NCBI GenBank assembly: GCA_947846985.1
Contig: CANTUZ010000007.1
Location: 32,306,355 to 32,370,354 of the forward strand
Origin: Fratercula arctica
Taxonomy: Eukaryota > Chordata > Aves > Charadriiformes > Alcidae
Reading direction: 5' to 3'
Length of the DNA stretch: 64,000 bases
Position 1 is the first letter of the stretch, and every line of letters starts with the position of its first letter. This document shows, one piece after another, positions 39,301-49,647 of this stretch. Both the position numbers and the translations under genes were made by a program. Under the pieces are notes generated by a model. The model ran no database searches. It was not told the DNA's origin and was given only the letters and a program-made list of their open reading frames with translations.

Positions 39301-41059
39301 TACCAGAAGTCTGAACTTTCCCATTTAATAAACTACAATTAAATAATGCCAAATCGCTGGGAGAAGGGTTCTCCCGAAGCAAAAAAAGGCCTTTATCTTG
39401 CCTCTAAGTTGAGGGTTACAAATACCTTCCATATAAAATGGAAGGAAAATGTGGTTGTTTATTCAAATTGTTAAGGTTAAACTGCTATGTATGGGATTTT
39501 TTTAAATGTTGTTATATGATCTCTTGTTCAGTTTAAGATTGCTTTAGATTGGACAGGGAGTGTTTGTAGGGGTCTGAGGGCTGTCACTGCTGTGAATGTT
39601 TTTCTTGTTATGGAGAAAAGGCTTTATCCAAGTGCTTATCATGTGCTAGAAGGCCTGTGCACTAGAAATAATTGCCAGGGAATAAAACTGCTGGCAGTTC
39701 TCATTTAACCCACTTCCATGGCACATACTTCAAGTGCCATACAAGCCTAAACAAGACTCAAAATAAAACAGGGATTTGTTTCCTTCTGTGTGAATTTCCC
39801 GGTTGGAGATGTCTTGTCAGGCAGGCAGAAATAATTATTACTGGGAGAAGATGGGAATTCTTCCCTTAAAGATATCCAGTCATTCATTCACCAGGAGAAC
39901 AATTAATGACAACTCACTAATGGCTGCAACATTTTATTTTCTATTTCCAGTGGCATGTGCAGACCCAGGCTTCCGAGAGCCTGGGTACTCCCTGCCTGGC
40001 CCCAATTACTTTGGCAGGAGGCACGGTATGCTGCAGGGACCCGCGCTTCCCCCGGCAAGCCGATTCCCAGCCAAGAATAGGTTTGAGCTTTTGGCATTGA
40101 AGCAATGCATATGAGTAGCACTGGGTAGTAGGAATCGCTGATTGTCTCCAGCAAAGGAATGGCAGTTGTGTTTTAACTGTGTAATTAATTACCGCAGATT
40201 TGGGGGAAGGCGGGGGGCATGTATTTGGGTTTCAGGACTGAGCAGAAGTACAGGAGACCTAATCGAGCAAACACTTCACTGCAAGATGAAACCGAAATGA
40301 AACGTGCGAGGAAACAAAAGGATCTTAAAAACAAATCTTCAAGAAGATAAAAATAAAGTCTAAATTTCTCTCTGTGTAGCTTCCTTGTTGAGGCTTTTGC
40401 CCTGAGCATGTGAGTAGAGCGTTGGTTGCTAGGTGGGCAATCTCCCAGTATTCAGCAGCACTGACTCCACTCTTCTGCTGCTTTCTATCACTGCTTATAC
40501 CAGTTTTGGAGTGACTTTATACATGAGATGTTTGGTCAAGCAAAGGACAGGGAGGTTGTCTGGGATGGGATGAAATGGGTCTGCAACTGTATGTGTCATA
40601 CCTATACCAAAGGAAAAAAAGTATGTGCTGTGTCCAATACTTTGTTATACAGAGTACTGTATTATGTACAGGGTACCAGTCTATAACCTACAGTTGGGAG
40701 AGACCTGTGTCCCTTGGTCTCTTTTACTGACCTGGCGGCCCAAAGAGACTATAGACTTGGGTTTGAAAATGACCACTTGGGCAGCCTGGAGCCTTGTCTC
40801 CTGAGGCTTCCACCAGGGAAGGGGGAATTGAGCAACATAACTTTCAGCCTGCCCCTGTACCGCTGGTGTGGTGCAGCAGTGAGAAACCTGCTGACTCGGT
40901 CGGTGACAGCCTGAAATGTGTCCAAACCTTCCTGATCCCTGGGTCATTGCAAAAGTGGCTAAGAATTATGTCCAAGCCATTTAAAAGAAATCCTGTTGGT
41001 TAAATTCAATCACTTAATAACAAAGAGATGTCAATGGAGGCCGGGAGCTTAAATCTTTC
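36350..41059. other. Unique sequence, no gene recognised
   Basis: The 36354-36617 part is GC-richer than its surroundings and open in two plus frames, without a recognisable product. The 130-codon minus open at 36657-37049 matches no family I know. A perfect hairpin with 8-base arms (CTATTTTT / AAAAATAG, loop GATG) sits at 38186-38205. Confidence 0.55.
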
Positions 41060-41410
41060 ATGTCCATTGAAAACGTTACTTTTAATGCATTGAAAGGAGA
41101 AACACCCAGCGCTAATAATGAAGTGATTAACTGTAATAATATGCTGCACATTTTGAAGCGAGCAGTATAGGTGCAGACAAATCGGGAATGAATTTATACA
41201 TTAATATATATACAAAAGTATATTTTATGATTTACAGTTCTAAAAGCAGCAACCCAGAGAAGGAGCGTAATGCCCTCATGTTTGCATTATTCTTGTACAA
41301 AGAAACATCCGAAGTTGGCTTGCAACTTACATTAATTAACATCATCTCTGTAATTTATTTGTTTCTGCACTGCCTTTTCGATTATGCTGTTATGGCTGAT
41401 CTTGGGAAGC
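41060..41410. promoter_or_regulatory. Candidate cis-regulatory block (TAAT-rich)
   Basis: Motifs GCGCTAATAATGAAG, GTGATTAACTGTAATAAT and TTACATTAATTAACATC occur in non-repetitive AT-rich DNA without a coding frame of known family. This is consistent with a developmental enhancer, judged from composition only. Confidence 0.3.
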
Positions 41411-43089
41411 AGAGGAGGGAGCCTGAGTTTAGGAAGAAATCGCTCCTCATCCCAAAAGTGCTGCTGTAGCAGAAGCAGCCTTTGATCCCACAGAGATGGT
41501 TGTGAGATTTAGGATTCACAAAGTTCCCATTGCTGAATATGTAATTTAGGTCACTGAACTATGTTTTGGTGGAAGATACTTATCTATTCCACTTCTTGCT
41601 GATGTCATGTGCTGGGAAATCAGATGTTAGAGTGCAAAAATACATGAGAGGCCAGACTTAAAGTGGCATAAAATATAAATGGCTGGGTGACTGACTGCTT
41701 GCAGTTTGCGATAGTGGTTGTAGGGCATGAGGGTCACATCACTTCTTCTGTACTTCATTGTCCTGCTCTATCCATATTCTGTTTTTAAAAAAACAAAGGA
41801 AAAAAAAAAAAAGACAAAGGACTTTTCTCTGCTTTTGATTTATAGTCTATAAGTGCAGAGGGTGAGCAGAAGACCTAGAAGAAATATTGTCTCCTACTTG
41901 CTCTGTAGAACTCATTTCTCTGTTGTTACACCTTCGTTCAATTTAGGGAAGGTGAAAGGGTATTTAATCCAGGTATTTTCCCATGTCTCCTACAGAGATG
42001 TTCACTACCAGTAAGAAAGGCTAATTCCACCCAAAATATCCCTCCTAAAGAGAATTGACTTCCAGATGCATGACAGTGGGATTTTGCCAAGGAAGTGATG
42101 GAACAGCCCAATATTGCTCAGGTGGTTGTTTGCATAAGTCAGGTTTCTCTAACCCTCAGGCTAACTGTGGATACCTTATTCTGGAAAGAATTAGTTAAAC
42201 CATGTCATCATTTAATACAGTCATTGGCTTTGGCAAGGGCTGGGCAGTGTCAGGAAGCAATATCGGTCTGTAGGCGAGCTCTCCTCTCCCAAGCTTTGCT
42301 GTGTGCACTGGATCAGCGACAAAGAACCTGGAGGTTGATTGACTTGCTAGAAAAGTCTACCTGGATTTTTGTAGTTTCCTGAACTTTTTTTCCCCCTTCT
42401 ATTTCTTTTTCTTCTGGAACCTGTTAAGTTACTTACTTTGGGGAAACTGTTCACAGGGAGCAAACTCGCAGGTGCTTTTCTTAGTTGTAAAAATACTCAG
42501 AAGTTCAACTGATAACAGCACTGCAAATTTAAATAAGTAATAAAAAAAACCCCCACAAGCTCACCCTTGGGTACAAAAGGAAAACATGCCTCCTAGATAA
42601 TTCTTCAGGCAGCGCTCAGAAAGCAGCAAGAGGAAAAAAAAATTTTTTTTTTCCTAAGTCTCTTACGGTACAAGAAAAACCAAGCAGTTTTCTCTTCCCT
42701 CCACAAAAATTCAACAAATAGTGATCTGTAATGTAGATGTGAGAAATACCAACTACTTTTGCTATCAAGTATTAGAAATCCCCTAATTTGCAGCAGCAGC
42801 CAGTGCCAAGATAGCAATCTGGATTTTCCAAATCAATCTTTGGGTTTGAAGGCACTGAGATCTGAAGTATCAGAACTAAGTTCACATTTTCTGCATTTTT
42901 TTTATCCGATTCCATCCAAGCTGTACCAGCTTTCTAATGTTGTGGCTTTGGATGACATACTGAACAATATAATTCAGTATACCTACAAATCAACAATAGT
43001 TCACCTTTTCAGTAAAAATCTGGAGATTTTAAAATGTTAGGAGCAGGATTTGCCTTTTTTATGATCTCCCCTCTGCTCCCCCCATTCCT
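41411..43089. other. Unique sequence with an A9T10 tract
   Basis: No gene is recognised. A9 followed directly by T10 at 42634-42652 is an almost perfect self-complementary homopolymer junction that should be stiff and nucleosome-excluding. An interrupted poly-A lies at 41786-41812. Confidence 0.55.
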
Positions 43090-43780
43090 CAAAGATTTAC
43101 ATACTGTAAGAATGTTTGTCTAAATAATTTATATCTATAGGCATTATATACAAATGCACATATTTATATTTATTATTACTTGAATGTACTTATTTGTACT
43201 TCCTAATCGCTAATTAATTTGGCAAAAGCTCACAAAGCTAATGATGTATATTGCATTAAATTGCACGTTAAATCAAAGATATCGTCTTAGAATTTACTGT
43301 GAGATGTTAATTGCCGAGGTTATCGTCAAGTAGAAGGTATATGCAGCTTGGCATAATTTGTCATTTATAACAACTCTTCTTTTACTAAAAGTTACAGGAT
43401 TTACAGATGAGTTGATCCAGATCACCTTTGTACAGCAGTTAATTATTAGCTCCTGGGCTACCAGCTTTCACTTGAAAATTACCTTCTTGCTCATTCACTC
43501 TTGCTTTTAAAAACAATTTAAGATTATGGAATATATTTGCCGCTGAGGCAGCTGCATTTTTCTTAGGCATCAGTGACTTTCTTAAGCTCTACGCTAAACA
43601 CTTTCAACATACCTCAGAGTGAAGCTGTCGCTCTGAATTTGTCTCTCAAAAATTGATTAAAGTGATAATTCTTTAGCAGTTGTGGCATAAATACGGCCGG
43701 TTATCTCCCTAATGGACAAAAGGCACAAATAACCACTGATTGCAAATAAATTTGCAGAGTTTCCCTTTTCTTCATTAGCT
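43090..43780. promoter_or_regulatory. Candidate cis-regulatory block, strongest in the window
   Basis: About 700 bases are continuously AT-rich yet high-complexity, with many homeodomain-type cores: TCGCTAATTAATTTGG near 43207, AAAGCTAATGATG near 43236, GTTAATTGCCGAGG near 43307 and CAGTTAATTATTAGCTCC near 43435. No coding frame, simple repeat or transposon explains it. Sequence of this texture is common in conserved non-coding elements near developmental transcription-factor genes. Conservation is not testable here. Confidence 0.4.
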
Positions 43781-44040
43781 TGCCGTTCTGAAATAAAAAA
43801 AATCACGTCCAAAATAATTAGCAACTGTCAGGAAGATTTCCCGTATCTGTAAGAGCGCTGCAGAACTCAAACAGCAATTCAAAATGTTCCTGCGACTCTT
43901 CAAACACCCTTCTGGCTGCATGCAGCCTGTCTGCAGAAACGCTGGTACGGTGGGGTGGAAAATAAACATTTGAGATTATTCACACACAAAAAAATTAAGC
44001 TCATATTGAATGAGACGAGGGTATGTTTTTCTCCTGCCAG

Positions 44041-44062
44041 GGGTGGGAGGAGGTGGGGAGGG
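44041..44062 (+). other. Canonical G-quadruplex motif
   Basis: GGG-T-GGG-(7 bases)-GGGG-A-GGG fits the G3+ N1-7 pattern with four runs. It lies between two candidate regulatory blocks. Confidence 0.7.
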
Positions 44063-44279
44063 AGAGCAGGCACATCCAAAGATTTTTTTGTCTAGCGCTG
44101 CCACTGTATTTCCAACTTGAACAAGTATCTGGTATCTTGCAAAGAAAATGTATTTTGGAATACCGTATCTCTCCATCATTTTTTGTTATTTTTCCCAGAT
44201 TATAGTAACTTTTTTGTTTGCCAGTAGTTGTTACTTTAACAAGTACGATATATTGAGACATAATTCAAAATGACAGGAA

Positions 44280-44560
44280 AGGAGTAACCAATATATGGTG
44301 CACAAATGACTCCCTGTTAACATGTCACGTATTACATCCTTTATTAAAAACAGCCCCTGCTCCGTGTCAGCAAACAGCGCTTACAACTCTCACCCCAGCT
44401 CAGCTCTATGATGGATTGTCTTAAAGCTTACAAGTGCGTGGAGTAAAATATTAGCATCAATATAAACACAGACTATTGTTTACATTAGTTTTTTCTTTAT
44501 ATTGTCTTCATGGGGATTTACATTCAAACAGTCTTTTTAATCACAGCTCTTAGTTTTAAA
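44280..44560. promoter_or_regulatory. Candidate cis-regulatory block with forkhead-like site
   Basis: The segment holds ACTATTGTTTACATTAG near 44471 (forkhead-like core TGTTTAC), TAAAATATTAGCATC and GATGGATTGTCTTAAAGC in high-complexity AT-rich DNA. No coding frame or repeat accounts for it. Inference only. Confidence 0.28.
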
Positions 44561-45539
44561 TAGGCTTCCCCGGGCAGCCTGGATTTCAAACCTTGGAGGT
44601 ATTTCAGCATCCATCTTCCACACAATCAATTAATTTGAGGGCTGGGGCATACCTGGCGAACTGGTGCGTCTCTGTCTGCCTCAGGTCTGCAACTTCTTTG
44701 CATTCTTCCAACTACCCTAAGTCTTCATACAGATTCCCTGGGATAGTAACTTTTCGAATAACGCTTTTTTTCTTTATGATAACATTTATCACCCAACTTT
44801 TCATTCTTTAAGTAAAAATAAAAATTGAGGCTATGCATAAATCCTGAATTGATGTATAAAGGATTCAGAATTCCCATGTGCTCGGCTCAGTTTTACCCTC
44901 TGTACCCAACTCTGTTTTTCTTTGTGCTGAAACTGGAAAATCCCAACTCTTTAGTCCGGTGTTAGTGCAACAGATGTCTCTGGTGAGTCCCGTCCTCGGC
45001 AAACTTCTCTGAAGCAGCCAGGGAGTAGACATGCTGTTACTGCTGAATAAGGAAGGACCAAGGAATACATGTTTCTTCAAACCCTGTGTGTGTATTTCTG
45101 GTGTCTGCGTGTTTACACACAGATGCCAGGCATTGTTTTAAAACTGGCTGCTAGTATAAACAAGTGGATGTGCTATTATTTATTGATTATGCTAATGCCT
45201 CTTACGCATCACGGAAGCTTTCATCAGAAAACAGGTTTTGTAGGGTGTAATCTTTACAAACATCCAAGGCTCAAAAAAAAAAACCAACCAACCAACCAAC
45301 CCAAACCTCGAGGGGTCTGTAAGAGCAGGGAAGAGTCGGGGGGGGAAAGCGCAGACCCAGTGCCGCAGACTGGCTGCGGGTCGGGATGCTGTCGGCGCAT
45401 CCCTGCGAGGGAAGCCCACCCTGGGGTATAGAGCTGGCAGTTTTCCATCACATGGCAGTGCCAGCATGCTGAAAAAATGCCATGCTCTCTTGGTGAGAAA
45501 GGTGATGGTATGTTTATCACGCAGCGAAGAAATAAATGG
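44561..45539. other. Unique sequence with (CCAA)n and a small CpG cluster
   Basis: A poly-A run leads into a (CCAA)n tetranucleotide tract at about 45283-45303. It is followed at 45335-45415 by a GC-rich patch with about 8 CpG in 80 bases. The plus and minus opens here (120, 91 and 88 codons) are composition-driven and match no family. Confidence 0.55.
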
Positions 45540-46140
45540 TAGCCATTACAAAGGTGTATAATTCAGCAATTACAGTTATTTGTTTTTTTCTGACACCCCC
45601 TGCAAACAGTTATCGCTTCAGTCAAACATAATTTGATTATCTTTTTCTTTTTTTCTCTTCCTGGTACTGTATATTAGCAGGGCAAATAAAAGGGAAAATA
45701 GTGCAGTCCCTTGTAATAAAGAAAACAGCAGCAAACTATTAATGCTCTTTGAAAAGAGTAGTTTTAACAAAGTAAGCAAGAATCATTTTCTTTGGTTGAG
45801 TGTTGATTCCCTAGTGTGCTCTCAGTAAGTAATTAGAATGGCCCAGTGAATGTCAGCATCAGCTTGTTTATTCTCATTATTTTATCATTTTAAAAACCCT
45901 CTAGGTGATGAGACATGCAGTATAGAACATAATTACCATTATTAGCATACTAATTGGACACAAAAATAGGCCAACTACAAGGTAGCCAACTGAATAATTT
46001 CACATTAATCAAACACCATAGTGAATAAGCCTATTGTTAAATTGACAGCTACAATAATTGGCAATATTTCGCTGCGAAATATAAGAAATTCCTTGTAATA
46101 CCTCTGCAATGTTATATAATTTAGTAATTTCCCACATTTC
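45540..46140. promoter_or_regulatory. Candidate cis-regulatory block (TAAT-rich)
   Basis: Motifs include ACATAATTACCATTATTAGC, ATACTAATTGGACACA, TTCACATTAATCAAACACC and the palindrome-like ATTTCGCTGCGAAAT at 46066-46080. The texture is high-complexity AT-rich with no coding frame, typical of vertebrate enhancers. Conservation is untested. Confidence 0.38.
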
Positions 46141-46599
46141 CAGCCTTAACTTTGTACACCTAGTTCAAGTTCAAGAAAACATCATGATAAGATTATTAGT
46201 CTATTGTCAAGTGGACGAAGTATATAAAGACCTGCTTGTTAGCATTCAGGAAAAGATTCGCAGGATAAGAAAACAAAAAGGCTACCAATTTAGTTACTTG
46301 TTGCTTCAGCATTGAATATGTATAAAGGTTCACAATAAGATTTTTTTTTTTTAACTGTATATTAAAGTCCAACTGGCACTTTAAAGAAGTATAGAAAAAG
46401 GTAAAGAAATTTAAAAAAAGCAAGCGCTAAAATACAACAAAAAAACCCCCAACCCAGTGGGAACTGTGCCTTTCATCCTCTAGGATAATTTTCTGGCTGA
46501 GGCTGGTTTGCTTTTAGTTGAGCATTTGTTTCGGTGCCGTCCCTGTCTCGTTTAACAGCGAAGTAGAAAGTTGCAAAGCCACCAGAAGTGAGAATTCAT

Positions 46600-46940
46600 G
46601 AAATGCTCAATTAGTAGCAGGAAGGAAGGGAAAACTGGCCCGAGCTGTGTTTCGCTTTGAAAACCTTGGGGGAAACAGGACAGGAAAGGAGCGAGTGGAA
46701 AGGCGAGGAGAAACAAAGACGGGGAAGGTGTAAGTGGGGGAAAAAGGGTTGCAGCAGAGCGAAGGAGACCGATAAGGAGAACAGAACCAGATGGGTGAAA
46801 CAAGAGGAGCAGAGCTAGGAGAAGACGAGAAGAAAGAAAAACAGTGAGGAAGAAAGAAAATAGTCATCAAGAAAAGAGAGGAAGAGAAGGTAAGGTGAGA
46901 GTTGGGGAAAGGGGAGCAGATTTGGAAGAGTATGAAACAA
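46600..46940. other. Long purine-skewed stretch
   Basis: Roughly 330 bases of the plus strand are dominated by A and G (repeated GAGGAG, AAGAAAGAAAA and GGGGAAAGG words) but without a fixed repeat unit. The overlapping minus opens of 83 and 123 codons, rich in S, F, P and L, are its composition shadow. Confidence 0.7.
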
Positions 46941-47464
46941 TATTCTCCTTTTAAGAACTCAAAGGCAAGGGGAAACACAAGTATCTCACTGAAAGAAACA
47001 TTTCCTTCCCACTCCCCAGGCTTTCAGAAAGGCAAAAAGGATTCACTTTTAAGCCCCTGTTTATTTCGATAAGGAAAATGTTTTTGAAAAACTGATGTAA
47101 AAACTGTATTTCATGAGGCTGCTCACGTGAGCATTGGGCGCTTGTTAAGGAGGTGCACTGAGGCTCAGGGGCACATGGCAACAGCACTGGTGCCGAGCAC
47201 CCCCAGCATGTCTAGGTGGCTTCTCCGTTATAAGTGCATGGATGAAAGCCGAACCCATGTGGGTAAACTTGACTGATGGCCTATATCTTTAAAGAAAGGG
47301 AAGGAAAGGCGGGGCAGAAAGAGAAATAAAATGCTGGCATGTATTTAGGAATTGCCTGTTTTTGCAGCACCAGAGCTGGCACCCGCTGCAGTCGCTGCAA
47401 GCCTTTGTATCTGGCCTGTCTTGCAGCATTTGGAGAAGGGAGACTGCGTTGAGCACGGGCCAGC
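46941..47464. other. Unique sequence, no gene recognised
   Basis: No supported coding frame or repeat lies between the purine-rich stretch and the next AT-rich block. Confidence 0.5.
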
Positions 47465-47860
47465 AACTACCTGAAATACCGTTATTTCAGTAAAATAATT
47501 TAATTATTTCAATTTCAGTTGCCAAAGAGACAATTTTGGCTGCTGAGCTGTTCCGGTAGTGGTGGCTATTGAGACTCTCTGCTGACTTAATTAAAGGCAG
47601 AAGCAGCTTTCTGTAAGAAATGACCTCTAAGTTTACGTTGAAACTTGGTTGCCTTATTTTGGATGAAGCTGTAGGAAAAGAAGCACCACCTTACAAACAA
47701 CAGCAACATATTTTTTCCAGTTGTTCTTTGCTTATTAATCTGATAATGGGTAATTATCTGCTAATGATTGAGGATGCCTATTAATATATCACAATCCTGG
47801 TTTATTGATTACTTGTTTTATTTCCCTTTGCATAGCCAGTCTCTTCAGTAGCTAAGCCAC
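47465..47860. promoter_or_regulatory. Candidate cis-regulatory block (TAAT-rich)
   Basis: Contains AAAATAATTTAATTATTTC, GCTTATTAATCTGATAATGG, GGTAATTATCTGCTAATGA and CCTATTAATATATCACAATC in unique DNA. No protein or repeat family is recognised. Inference from composition. Confidence 0.33.
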
Positions 47861-49200
47861 GGTAAAATATACATAAGGCTGTACTTCGGATATCTCTTGG
47901 TACAGAGTAACTGCCATGGGAAATGTCAGAGGGTACTAAAGTCAGCTAATATGTGCAGTATGTGCTCAGACTTTGTTTTAAGCAGGAGTGTACCAGATAC
48001 AGCTTTAATTTACTCACTGATCTCAAGAAATACATCTCTGGGCACTCATTGCTAGGAAGTTTCTTTCCTTTAGCTAACTCTGTACCCATAAATGACTGTG
48101 ATACCTGGGTAGGGGGGGGTCTCGAAAGATCTCTCAAAAAGTGATATAATCCACCCTTTATAGACGAAAACTTACAGCAGGAAAGAGGAAGCGTTCTGTG
48201 CCAGGTTTACAGCAGAGTTAAGGATAACAGCCAAGGCCACATTTTTGCTAATACATTAGGATGGCTCCAAAATGTGCCAACCCCATAGCTTGGAATAAAG
48301 AAAACGACAAAACTGAAAATATCCTTGACAAGACATCTCTCTTAACACATTAAGAGGCTGTCCAAACTGTGAAAAGAATCCTCAGCAGTTCCTCTCCTTC
48401 TGTCACAGAGTCTGTGATTTGGTGGTTGAAATTGTAGGGCTCCGCCTAAATGCCGCATGTTAGATTGTATGTGAGTAACAGCTCGTGGCCAGCATGTTTA
48501 ACATACATCATGTCTCACCTGCTCCTTTATATGCCAGCCACCAAGGGCACTGCAAAATCCTGAAAAACACCCTGGTTAACACACTAGCTAGATCTGGGCA
48601 GGAGAGCGTTTGCCATAGGCATCATAACCGTATCTGTTATTAAGACATTGTAAATCTGATGTTTTCTCATCCCTTAAATACACTTGGATGATTAATGAAA
48701 GCAACCCCCCACCGCCTACCCCCCAAAAACCCCAAACCAAACCCCACAGCTGAAAATGAAAGGAAAGAAGGATATTATGCACATTCAGGCACCATAAATG
48801 CAGAAGAAAAACACTGCAAAGGATAGTTGTTGAATACATTTGAATAACAAATACATTTGAGGAAATCCCAGTCTGCTTGGGGACAGAGAAAAGGAAAATA
48901 AATTCATCACATTATTCATTGGAAATTATTTGTTCAGCTCTGCTCCTTAATGTGTCAGCTAAAGATGATTTCTAAGAGTGAAGATTTTCTTTTCTTGCTC
49001 AAAATGACTCAAAAAGAAATGAATATTCCAGCCACCAAGTGAGGTTAATATATGTGTTTCATAGCCATTTACTCAACACTGCTGTTCCCTGCAGAGTAAT
49101 GGCACTGAGATGCATTCTGGGATTGCCAGGGGTGAAACCGTAGTAGATGTTCTTGAATAATTTAGCAATGTATGAAAGCTTATTTCATCATCATCAACAC
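47861..49200. other. Unique sequence with a C-rich block
   Basis: At 48705-48745 the plus strand carries C6, C6, C4 and C4 runs spaced by 5-8 bases, so the minus strand is a relaxed G-quadruplex candidate and the plus strand an i-motif candidate. No gene is recognised. Confidence 0.55.
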
Positions 49201-49372
49201 AGTAATACCTTGCACCAATGGAGTGCTTTACATTTCTGGTCTCCAAAGCTGTGCAAGTATTCTTGTTCCCATTTTTCAGTTGGGGAAACTTGAGAACAGA
49301 GAGACAAAAAGCATTTTCCAAAGGGGGTGGAGGCTGTGGCAGACACGGGATAAAGATTCAGGTCCCTAGGAA
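49201..49372 (-). mobile_element. MIR-type SINE fossil, antisense
   Basis: In plus orientation it follows the antisense MIR layout from end to end: GTGCTTTACAT, then CTTGTTCCCATTTTTCAG, TTGGGGAAACTTGAGAACAG, AGAGACAAAAAGCATTTTCC, CTGTGGCAGACACGGGATAA and GATTCAGGTCCC. The tRNA-derived head therefore lies on the right. It is heavily diverged, as expected for an element shared across amniotes. It codes for nothing; the two overlapping plus opens and one minus open in it are incidental. Confidence 0.72.
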
Positions 49373-49580
49373 AGAGGCATCCATAATGTTTGAGTTGAAA
49401 TCTGTGTGGGTGAAGATGCTGCAGTTTAGACCTGCTTATGCTTGGTGAAAGAAGAGAAAGAGAATCTAAACAAAAGTATTTTTCTCTTCTCTTCATTTTC
49501 TGGTAAAGTAAGAATTAAATGAAGAATTACACTTCCAGGGTAAATTAAATTTAAATACATAGCTAGCACTGATTATCCTG

Positions 49581-49647
49581 AAGTGGCAGAGCAGATTCAC
49601 ATCCAGGTCTTGGGATGACAGGAGGCTGCACTCGCATCACAGAGTGA
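49581..49647 (-). mobile_element. Possible second MIR-type SINE fragment
   Basis: AAGTGGCAGAGCAGATTCAC, CATCCAGGTCTTGGGATGAC and GGAGGCTGCACTC resemble the antisense tRNA-related head of the same SINE class. The match is short and diverged, so it could be chance or part of the same old insertion. Confidence 0.35.

Noticed and set aside
46607..46978. 123-codon minus open rich in S, F and P
   Set aside because: Composition shadow of the purine-rich plus strand.
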